Positions 18,555 to 26,589 of a DNA stretch of 37,947 bases are shown one piece after another. Location of the stretch: positions 1 to 37,947 of the forward strand of contig CACIRR010000007.1 in assembly GCA_902589095.1 (NCBI GenBank), read 5' to 3'. How positions within the stretch are numbered: the stretch's first letter is position 1; the number at the start of each line of letters is the position of its first letter. The notes below the pieces were generated by a model that ran no database searches, was not told the origin of the DNA, and worked only from the letters and a program-made list of their open reading frames with translations. The position numbers and the translations under genes are program-made. The stretch is from an uncultured Alphaproteobacteria bacterium. Its GTDB lineage: Bacteria > Pseudomonadota > Alphaproteobacteria > HIMB59 > GCA-002718135.

Positions 18555-19784
18555 TTAATTTGTGACAGATTCACCAACTGCAACATATTCTTGCCCAGTT
18601 ACAATTAAGTTAACTTTATCAGGTAATCCTGAAACCCAAATTCCATCAATGGTATCCTTAACTGAGGTGGTTGGATAAAAAATTACAATATTTTCATCGT
18701 TAACTGCTTTTACTCCAACAGTTCCATCATCTTGAAGAGTCAATATTGATGGAGGTATTTTATGAGCTTTAAGTTCAGAACCAGCAATTGTGATCTTTGT
18801 TGTAATGCCACTTTTAAACGATAAATCTGCGTTTTCAGCCTCAATCGTAATTTCAAAGGTTCTTGTGCTTGTCTCAGCTGATGGTGAAATAAAAGAAATG
18901 ACACCATTTTTTTTAATACCATTAGTATTTTCGATGACAGCTTTAGTTCCAAGACTAACTTTGTTTACATCAAACTCAGATAGGTAACCTTGTATTTTGA
19001 TAGGGTTTAAATCAATAATTGTAAACATAACATTACCAGGAGTAATGTACTCGCTTTCTTCAACCATTTTATCAGAGATAATTCCTGAAAAAGGTGAGTT
19101 TATTTGAGTATTACTTATATCAAGTTCTATGTTTTTTAGTTGTGATTTTACATTGGCTATCTGGGCTTCAATACTGGATTGCTGAGATTCAAAATTGATC
19201 AAGATATCTTCTTGGTCAGATCTTGCATTTGCCAAGTTGAAAGATGCTAAACTTAATTTGGATTTTGAACTTAAACCTTTATCAATGAGTTGTTTTGCAG
19301 AGGCAAACTCAATTTCATAGAGTTTTATTAATTCTTTATTTTGAGATAATCTATTAATTTTATTTTTTTCATTAAGTTCTAATTCTTTATTAAGTCTCTC
19401 TAAATCTTTTTTTGCACTATTTAATAATTCTATTCTGTTTTCTGTTGATATCTTAATTAATTCATCACCTTTGGAAACTTTATCACCTCTTTTAAAAGAA
19501 ATATTTGTAATGTTACCAGTTGTTTCAGATTTAACATCAATTTTTTTATTATGTGTTGTTTGGCCTTGCAGTTCGATAGATTGATCTATCTGGCTAAAAT
19601 TAAATTCCTGAATTTCAACCTTGTTTCCATTATCCTCAATTGTAACTGTTTCTGTTGCTTCAACTGTTCCTTGAGAATTCTCTGATGTATCATCTTGAGC
19701 ATTGACATTGGTAATTTGTCCAGATCCTATCCAACCAACAACCAATAGTAATATGAATGCCGCTATAAAAATTGATTTTTTCAT
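18555..19784 (-). CDS. Efflux RND transporter periplasmic adaptor (HlyD/MFP family)
   Basis: N-terminal signal/TM, paired lipoyl halves around a coiled coil (SETTGNITNISFKRGDKVSKGDELIKI ... INSPFSGIISDKMVEESEYITPGNVMFTIIDLNPIKIQGYL), 5 bp upstream of the permease. Confidence 0.93.
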   Translation of the reverse strand: MKKSIFIAAFILLLVVGWIGSGQITNVNAQDDTSENSQGTVEATETVTIEDNGNKVEIQEFNFSQIDQSIELQGQTTHNKKIDVKSETTGNITNISFKRGDKVSKGDELIKISTENRIELLNSAKKDLERLNKELELNEKNKINRLSQNKELIKLYEIEFASAKQLIDKGLSSKSKLSLASFNLANARSDQEDILINFESQQSSIEAQIANVKSQLKNIELDISNTQINSPFSGIISDKMVEESEYITPGNVMFTIIDLNPIKIQGYLSEFDVNKVSLGTKAVIENTNGIKKNGVISFISPSAETSTRTFEITIEAENADLSFKSGITTKITIAGSELKAHKIPPSILTLQDDGTVGVKAVNDENIVIFYPTTSVKDTIDGIWVSGLPDKVNLIVTGQEYVAVGESVTN

Positions 19785-19874
19785 AAATTGATAAACTAGC
19801 TTATGTTTTATAATTAATTTAGTTTATATAAGAGTTTACCTACAAAAAACAATAGTCTTTAATTGGAATAAAAA

Positions 19875-20468
19875 ATGAAATCTAAAGATTGGCTTAATCG
19901 ACAAAAAAAAGATTATTTCGTTAAAAAAGCGAAAAAAGAGGGTTATTTAAGTAGAGCCGCTTATAAATTGATTGAAATTGAGAATAAATTTAAAATTTTA
20001 AAAAAATCAAGTAAACTTTTTGAATTTGGGGCTGCGCCAGGTGGTTGGAGTCAAGTTGCCCTTGAAATGAATCCAAGAATTCAAATTACAGCAATTGATC
20101 TTCTGGAATTAAAGATAAAACATCCTCAAATTAAATTTTACAATGAAGATTTTTTAAAATTTAATTATCAAAAAATTGAAAGAAATTTTGACACGATATT
20201 ATCAGATATAGCACCAAATACGACTGGTCATCAGTCAACTGATCATTTAAGATTGAGCTCAATGATATTTGATATAATTGAAGTTCTTGATCAACTCATG
20301 ATTACAGGAGGGGTGTTTGTTACAAAAATTTGGAAAGGGAGTGAAGAAAAAGAAATAATTAAAATTCTAAAATATAAATTTAATAAAGTCTCATATTTTA
20401 AACCTGACTCTTCTCGAAAAGACTCTGTTGAGATATTTATAATTGCTGAAAATTATAAATCATTATGA
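19875..20468 (+). CDS. rlmE: 23S rRNA (uridine2552-2'-O)-methyltransferase (FtsJ/RrmJ)
   Basis: RAAYKLIEIENKFKIL; FGAAPGGWSQVALE; SDIAPNTTGHQSTDHLR; FVTKIWKGSEEKE. Confidence 0.96.
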   Translation: MKSKDWLNRQKKDYFVKKAKKEGYLSRAAYKLIEIENKFKILKKSSKLFEFGAAPGGWSQVALEMNPRIQITAIDLLELKIKHPQIKFYNEDFLKFNYQKIERNFDTILSDIAPNTTGHQSTDHLRLSSMIFDIIEVLDQLMITGGVFVTKIWKGSEEKEIIKILKYKFNKVSYFKPDSSRKDSVEIFIIAENYKSL

Positions 20469-22015
20469 AATTCACAATCAATAAAATATTAGTGATTGAT
20501 TACGGATCTCAATACACACAATTAATTGCAAGAAGAATAAGAGAGCTTCAAACATATTGTGAAGTTATTCCTTTTCACAAGGTAAATAAAAAAAATTTAA
20601 GCGATAAATCATTATGTGGGATCATTCTTTCAGGTGGTCCAAATTCAGTAAAAGATAAAAAATCTCCTAAATTAGATGGTAAAATTATAGCTCAAGGTGT
20701 GCCTATTTTAGGTATTTGTTATGGAATGCAGTTAGTATGCAATATGTTTGGTGGAAAGATTGCTAAGTCAAGATTGAGAGAATATGGACACTCCATCATT
20801 ACAACTAAGGGTAAATCTGTATTGTTTGAAAAAATTAAAATAAAAAATCAAGTATGGATGTCTCATGGTGATCATGTTGAACAAAAGCCAGATGAATTTA
20901 CTATTACGTCTTTATCAAACAATAAGATCATATCATCAATTGAACATAAAAATAAAAAAATTTTTGGATTACAATTTCATCCTGAAGTATATCATTCGTT
21001 GGAAGGTAAAAAAATATTATCAAATTTTCTTTTTAAAATTTGTAAAATAAAAAACAAATTTAAATTAGAAAATTTCTTAAGTGATAAAATTAAAAGTTTA
21101 AGAAATGATTTAAAAAAAACGAAAGTAATCTGTGGTTTGTCAGGTGGAGTAGACTCAACGGTTACATCTTTTTTATTACATAAAGCTATAAAAAATAATT
21201 TATTTTGTATTTTTGTTGACCATGGTATGCTAAGGTTAAACGAGTCAAATGAAGTTGAAAGTATTTTTAAAAAAAAATTTGGTAAGAATTTTATAAAAGT
21301 TAATGCATCTAGCATTTTTATAAAAAAATTAAAAAATATAAAAGAACCAGAAATAAAAAGAAAAATAATTGGCAAAACTTTTATTGAAGTTTTTGAAAAA
21401 GAGGCAAAAAAAATAAAAGGAGTGCAGTATTTAGCCCAAGGAACTCTTTATCCTGATATTATTGAGAGCATCCCTTTTTTTGGAGGGCCTACAGCTAAAA
21501 TTAAAAGTCATCACAATGTTGGAGGTTTACCAAAAAAGATGAGTCTTAAAATTGTTGAACCACTTAAAGAACTATTTAAAGATGAAGTTAGAATTTTAGG
21601 TAGAAATTTAAAAATCAATCCTGATTTACTTGATAGACATCCTTTTCCAGGACCAGGTTTAGCAATACGTATTCCTGGTGAAATTGATAAGAACAAAATT
21701 GATATTCTTCAAAGAGTAGATAATATTTATATTGAATATTTAAAAAAGAATTTAATTTATAATAAAATTTGGCAAGCATTTGCTGTTTTACTTCCAGTTA
21801 AATCAGTTGGCGTAATGGGTGATGAAAGAACATATAATTATGCTGTATCTTTAAGAGCAGTAACCTCAGTTGATGGAATGACAGCAGATTTCTATATGTT
21901 TACAAAATCACAATTAACAGACATTTCTAGAGAAATTATTAGCAGAGTTAAGGAGGTTAATAGAGTGTTATTTGATTTTACTTCAAAACCACCTGGCACT
22001 ATTGAGTGGGAATAG
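20465..22015 (+). CDS. guaA: GMP synthase (glutamine-hydrolyzing)
   Basis: GATase motif ILGICYGMQL; PP-loop VICGLSGGVDSTVTSFLL; RHPFPGPGLAIRIPGE; C-terminal FDFTSKPPGTIEWE. Confidence 0.98.
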   Translation: MKFTINKILVIDYGSQYTQLIARRIRELQTYCEVIPFHKVNKKNLSDKSLCGIILSGGPNSVKDKKSPKLDGKIIAQGVPILGICYGMQLVCNMFGGKIAKSRLREYGHSIITTKGKSVLFEKIKIKNQVWMSHGDHVEQKPDEFTITSLSNNKIISSIEHKNKKIFGLQFHPEVYHSLEGKKILSNFLFKICKIKNKFKLENFLSDKIKSLRNDLKKTKVICGLSGGVDSTVTSFLLHKAIKNNLFCIFVDHGMLRLNESNEVESIFKKKFGKNFIKVNASSIFIKKLKNIKEPEIKRKIIGKTFIEVFEKEAKKIKGVQYLAQGTLYPDIIESIPFFGGPTAKIKSHHNVGGLPKKMSLKIVEPLKELFKDEVRILGRNLKINPDLLDRHPFPGPGLAIRIPGEIDKNKIDILQRVDNIYIEYLKKNLIYNKIWQAFAVLLPVKSVGVMGDERTYNYAVSLRAVTSVDGMTADFYMFTKSQLTDISREIISRVKEVNRVLFDFTSKPPGTIEWE

Positions 22016-22016
22016 A

Positions 22017-22352
22017 TTATAGAGATATAATTGATAATTGAGATCTTTTTATTGATGCAATTAGCTGATCAATATTTTCATATTTGCTGTTTTTTTTATT
22101 ATTGATGCTAAGTTGAAATAAAGTTCTTTTTTTCTTTTTTTCTTTATATTTTTTTAATATGCATTCTGGTGAAGCAAGAGTATGTTTGTAAATTGAAAAA
22201 ATTGCCTCATTTGCATTAAAATTTAATGCATAATCTTTCCAATTTCCATTAGAAACTCCAATAGAGTAACAATTTAAGATTTTACTTAATTCTGCCTTTG
22301 AAAAATATAATTTATGATTGTTTGAAGAAGAACTAGATGATACTGAACGCAT
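22017..22352 (-). CDS. DUF2794 family protein
   Basis: YFSKAELSKILNCYSIGVSNGNWKDYALNFNANEAIFSIYKHT resembles the alphaproteobacterial DUF2794 core (F.RxELxxIL..Y...V..GxWrDYAidf....AvFSvyrr). Confidence 0.75.
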   Translation of the reverse strand: MRSVSSSSSSNNHKLYFSKAELSKILNCYSIGVSNGNWKDYALNFNANEAIFSIYKHTLASPECILKKYKEKKKKRTLFQLSINNKKNSKYENIDQLIASIKRSQLSIISL

Positions 22353-22374
22353 GATTTAATATACCAAAAAATAT

Positions 22375-22932
22375 ATGCCTGTAAATGCTACAAATGATAA
22401 ATTAGGATGGTTAGCTCCCAGTTTTAATCTTCTGGACATAAGTGAAAATTATATCTCTTTGGATCAATTAAAAGGAGATAACGGCACAGTGATAGCTTTT
22501 ATATGCAACCACTGCCCTTATGTTATTGCAATAGCAGACAGATTAAGTTTTGAAGCAAAAGAATTAAAAAAATTATCAATTAATATGATCGCTATTATGT
22601 CAAATGATGCTGAACAATATCCCGAGGATTCTTTTGATAACATGAAGTTGTTTGCAAAAAAATATGATTTTGAATTTAGTTATCTCTATGATGAAACTCA
22701 GGAAGTAGCTAAAAGTTATGGAGCAGTGTGTACGCCAGATATTTTTGGATTTAATAGCTCACTTGAACTAATGTATCGAGGAAGAATTGACTCTGGTGTA
22801 ATGAACTCTGATACTAAAAAAATTGATAGAGAATTATTTTTTGCAATGAATAAAATCAAAAACGAAGGAGTAGGGCCAATAGGCCAACTTAATAGTTTTG
22901 GATGTTCAATTAAATGGAAAACTAATGAATAA
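22375..22932 (+). CDS. Thioredoxin-fold redoxin family protein (AhpC/TSA-like)
   Basis: WLAPSFNLLDISENYISLDQLKGDNGTVIAFICNHCPYVIAIADRL (CxxC: CNHC) and GAVCTPDIFGFN. Confidence 0.9.
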   Translation: MPVNATNDKLGWLAPSFNLLDISENYISLDQLKGDNGTVIAFICNHCPYVIAIADRLSFEAKELKKLSINMIAIMSNDAEQYPEDSFDNMKLFAKKYDFEFSYLYDETQEVAKSYGAVCTPDIFGFNSSLELMYRGRIDSGVMNSDTKKIDRELFFAMNKIKNEGVGPIGQLNSFGCSIKWKTNE

Positions 22933-23596
22933 TACAAATATAACTAAAAATAACTTTTTAAAAGTAATCTCTACTTTTGCTAAAGATAATTTAAAGACTA
23001 TCATCATTTCGTTATTAATAATTTTTTTAATTTTTTTAATTTATCAAGGTTATTCGTATTATGAAAAAAATAAATTAAATAAATTAAGTATTTCGTATTT
23101 TGAAAACAAAGATATTGAAGATGAATTAACACAAATATCTGAGCTTAATTCTATTAGTAAAGAAAATGGCTTTTATTCATTATTATCAAAATTAGAACTA
23201 ATTAATAAACATATTGAAAAAAATGAATTTGATAAATCCATTGAATTATACAATGAAATATTATCTCTAAAAAATTTAGATAGTAATTATATTGCTGTAA
23301 TCGCTATTAAAGGTGCTTATCAATTAGTTGATTTAGCTATTAAGTATAATAATAATGAATATATCAATGTAATTAATAAGTTCATTTCATTAATCGATGA
23401 TAATTTAGACAACTACCAAGGTAACAAAAATGAATTATTGTATCTTACTTCAATTTTATCTCTTAATGATGACTCCTCTTATAAAAATAATTCAGAGTTA
23501 TTAACTTTATACGAGAATATTATAAGTAACGATAATATTTCATCTTCAATTAAAGAAAGAGTCAAAAAAATACATGAGTTCTACATCTTTATTTAA
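22925..23596 (+). CDS. Membrane-anchored TPR-like protein (YfgM/BamB-neighbour type); ORF extends to 22898 but 22925 is the likely start
   Basis: Single N-terminal TM (TIIISLLIIFLIFLIYQGYSYYEKNK), helical periplasmic remainder, located between a redoxin and bamB. The ATG at 22925 overlaps the upstream stop. Confidence 0.65.
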   Translation: MNNTNITKNNFLKVISTFAKDNLKTIIISLLIIFLIFLIYQGYSYYEKNKLNKLSISYFENKDIEDELTQISELNSISKENGFYSLLSKLELINKHIEKNEFDKSIELYNEILSLKNLDSNYIAVIAIKGAYQLVDLAIKYNNNEYINVINKFISLIDDNLDNYQGNKNELLYLTSILSLNDDSSYKNNSELLTLYENIISNDNISSSIKERVKKIHEFYIFI

Positions 23597-24758
23597 ATTT
23601 TTTTTTTTAATTCCATTAATTACTATAATCTCTTGCCAGTCCGTCGAAAGGGTTATAGATCAAAATTTCAATAATGAAACAAAAATTCCAGAAATTAAAG
23701 ATATTGAGAAAGTTGATAATATTTTTTTAGGTTCGTCAATTCCTTTAAATAATTTTGAAAAAGTTATTAATCTTTCAGGCGTAAAACATTCAAAAAATAG
23801 TAATTCTAAACTCAAAACTTTCTTTTTCGATGACAAATTTTACACATTAAACTCAAATTCAGAACTTTTTATAAATAATTCTAGTGATGGTGAGTTGATT
23901 AACAATTATTTTTTACACGAAAATACAGATGAAGATAATCTAGTATCTAATTATATGTTTAATAATCACTTTTTACTGGGTTACAGTTCAGGGAAAATTA
24001 TAAAGGCGGGATTAGATGGTGCAATTATCTGGTCATTTAATAATAAAAAAATTTTTAACTCTTTTTTATACTTAGTTGATGATCTAATCATTGTTTTTTA
24101 TGGAGATGAAATATTAGGTTTGAGTATTGAAGATGGAGAATTACTATGGTCTGAAAGCTATAGAGATTTACCAATAATTCAAGCTAAAGGAGGTCAGTTA
24201 GTTAATTTTTTTAATGATATTTACTTTATTTTACCAAATGGCAGACTTGGATTAATAGATTTAAATCTTGGTGAAAAAAATTTAAATAAATTTGTTAACT
24301 TAGAAATTCAAAACTCTATCAATAATGCAAAAGATAAAATACATATATTTAAAAATTATCTGGTTTATCTTGATGAGGGTGAATTTCTTTATACTTATGA
24401 TTTGCTAACTAATGAATTTTTGTTGGAGAACTTTAAAATAAATTCATCAACTTCAAATGCTTTTTTTAACAACACTTTAGTAATTAAAAATGAACAGTAT
24501 TTAGAAGCTATAAATATTTTTAATGGAAAGTCTTTTTGGATGACTGAGACTAAACTTAAACGAGACTCAAAAATTTTAAAAATAAAAAATATAAATGAAA
24601 GTTTATCATTATTTACAGATGAAGGTAAAATAATAATAATAAAAAAAGATGATAATAGTGAAATATTAGATTTAAAAATAAAAAATATAGATTCATTTTA
24701 TTTTTTAAATAATAAAGTTATTGCCATCCAAAAAAATGGAAAAATTGGTGTTTTCTAA
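23574..24758 (+). CDS. bamB: PQQ-like beta-propeller outer-membrane assembly lipoprotein BamB-like
   Basis: Lipobox-like IITISC (ITIISCQS); repeated propeller blades (DGAIIWSFNNKKIFNS, LGLSIEDGELLWSES, NIFNGKSFWMTE); directly upstream of der. Confidence 0.8.
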   Translation: MSSTSLFKFFFLIPLITIISCQSVERVIDQNFNNETKIPEIKDIEKVDNIFLGSSIPLNNFEKVINLSGVKHSKNSNSKLKTFFFDDKFYTLNSNSELFINNSSDGELINNYFLHENTDEDNLVSNYMFNNHFLLGYSSGKIIKAGLDGAIIWSFNNKKIFNSFLYLVDDLIIVFYGDEILGLSIEDGELLWSESYRDLPIIQAKGGQLVNFFNDIYFILPNGRLGLIDLNLGEKNLNKFVNLEIQNSINNAKDKIHIFKNYLVYLDEGEFLYTYDLLTNEFLLENFKINSSTSNAFFNNTLVIKNEQYLEAINIFNGKSFWMTETKLKRDSKILKIKNINESLSLFTDEGKIIIIKKDDNSEILDLKIKNIDSFYFLNNKVIAIQKNGKIGVF

Positions 24759-24760
24759 AG

Positions 24761-26047
24761 ATGAAGTATTTATTAATTGGTCAACCCAATGCTGGGAAAA
24801 GTTCAATCTATAACAAATTGACGTCAGCAGAAAATATTATTCATAGAGTTGAAGGAACAACAAGAGATTGGCATTCAAGTAAGATTAAAGGTTTAAATTA
24901 TTCTATTATTTATGACTCTCCAGGAGTTATTATTAATGATAATAAATCCTCTAAAATCCATTTCTCAAATATCTTACCTGATGTTGATATTTTTCTCTAT
25001 GTTGTTGATCTAAAAGGAAGAAATGATGCAATAGATAGGGAGTCAATAAATCAATTAAGGAAGTTTAATAAAAAAATTATTTTACTCATAAACAAAGATG
25101 ATAATTTAGATGAAAATTCTAATTTTTTAAAATCAGGTTTTGAAAAAATTTTTTTTATGTCATGTTCTCATAATCATGGCTTTGATAAACTATATGAGTA
25201 TTTTGAAAATAACGATCATGGAACAATTAGTGAAGATAGGATTGACTATTCAATAGCAATATATGGCAAACCTAATGCTGGCAAAAGTACTCTTGCTAAT
25301 TCACTTTTAGGTTTTGAGAGAATAGTTACAAGCAATCATGCAGGAACTACCTCAGATGCTGTAGAGGCTACATATAAATTCAAAAATACTAACTTTAAAT
25401 TAATAGATACTGCTGGAATTTTTAAAAAAAACAAAATTGATGATAAGTCTATTAACTTTGTAGCTATAAGAAAATCTTTGAATTTAAAAGAACAAATTGA
25501 TTTAAGTCTAGTTTTAATAGACTCAATTGACGGTTTTGATACTCAAATTAAGAAAATTTTAAAAATCTTAATTAATCAATCTAAAAATATAATAATAGTT
25601 TTTAATAAGATTGATAAAATACATACTAAAAATAAATTTTCTAGGGAAATGTTGTTATTTATTAAAGAAACCTTTTCCCAAATAAAAAATATATCTACAT
25701 TGTTTATTTCTGCAAAAAATAAAAATGATGTATTAAAATTAAAAAAAATTATTTATGAAAAATCAAAAGTAGAAAATAAAACTATTTCTACTAGCAAATT
25801 AAATGCCTTTTTAAAAAAATCATCTTTGGAATATCCCCATCCTCTTATCAATGGTAAATCTGTCAAGTTTAAATATGCAGTTCAAATTTCTAATTCCCCT
25901 TTATCAATAAAAATTTTTTCTAATTTTTCTAAACAAATTAAAAATAGTTATAAAAATTATCTTATTAATAAAATAATTGAAACATTTGATATTAAAGACT
26001 CAAAAGTAAATTTATTTTTTTCTGCTTCTAAAAATCCTTTTAATTAG
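24761..26047 (+). CDS. der: Ribosome biogenesis GTPase Der (EngA), tandem GTPase domains
   Basis: Two G1 motifs, GQPNAGKSSIYNKL and GKPNAGKSTLANSL; DSPG and DTAG; NKID; C-terminal KH-like domain. Confidence 0.96.
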   Translation: MKYLLIGQPNAGKSSIYNKLTSAENIIHRVEGTTRDWHSSKIKGLNYSIIYDSPGVIINDNKSSKIHFSNILPDVDIFLYVVDLKGRNDAIDRESINQLRKFNKKIILLINKDDNLDENSNFLKSGFEKIFFMSCSHNHGFDKLYEYFENNDHGTISEDRIDYSIAIYGKPNAGKSTLANSLLGFERIVTSNHAGTTSDAVEATYKFKNTNFKLIDTAGIFKKNKIDDKSINFVAIRKSLNLKEQIDLSLVLIDSIDGFDTQIKKILKILINQSKNIIIVFNKIDKIHTKNKFSREMLLFIKETFSQIKNISTLFISAKNKNDVLKLKKIIYEKSKVENKTISTSKLNAFLKKSSLEYPHPLINGKSVKFKYAVQISNSPLSIKIFSNFSKQIKNSYKNYLINKIIETFDIKDSKVNLFFSASKNPFN

Positions 26048-26589
26048 TCAGAATTTAAATTTTCATTATAAAAAATGTTAGTCAGTAAGTTACTATTAAA
26101 TGTATTTAATTCTTGAAGTAAGAATGAATTTTCTAATAAAAAATTTTCTAGATTATCTAAAAATTCAAAATTATTTATTCCATAAATTACTGTACTAAAA
26201 ATTATATAATTAAATATAAAACCAAATAAAAATCCAAAAATCTTATCAATTATTTTTCCTAAAATTTGTGTATCAAGATCTGAGGAAATTATTTTTCTTA
26301 ATTTCTTTAGTATAAAAAGTGAAATAAGAAAAATAACTGGTATTGAAAATAAAGTTGATATTAAATTTGTAATTTGCTCATAATTTTTAAATAGATCTAT
26401 GTTTAAAAGTTGTTTATTTAGAAAATCTGATAAATCAGTATAAAAGTAAATAGTTATTAAAATAGAGCCTATCCAAGTTAGCAAACCTAAAATAGAGCTT
26501 ATAACACCTTTCCAAAAACAAAATATAACTAAGATTGATCCGATAGTTATAATGATATGGTCAATGGGAAAAGTTAAGTTTTCAATCAT
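26044..26589 (-). CDS. cvpA: CvpA family membrane protein
   Basis: Four hydrophobic segments with IITIGSILVIFCFWKGVISSILGLLTWIGSI and ILGKIIDKIFGFLFGFIFNYIIFS (CvpA-type D+xxGxxfG). Confidence 0.82.
   Translation of the reverse strand: MIENLTFPIDHIIITIGSILVIFCFWKGVISSILGLLTWIGSILITIYFYTDLSDFLNKQLLNIDLFKNYEQITNLISTLFSIPVIFLISLFILKKLRKIISSDLDTQILGKIIDKIFGFLFGFIFNYIIFSTVIYGINNFEFLDNLENFLLENSFLLQELNTFNSNLLTNIFYNENLNSD

Noticed and set aside
18740-18987. Two ORFs (65 and 70 aa) overlapping the adaptor gene
   Set aside because: Out-of-frame or antisense to a confident HlyD-family coding region.
20992-21375. 127-aa minus-strand ORF inside guaA
   Set aside because: Antisense shadow ORF (Phe/Leu/Ile-rich) within the conserved guaA coding region.
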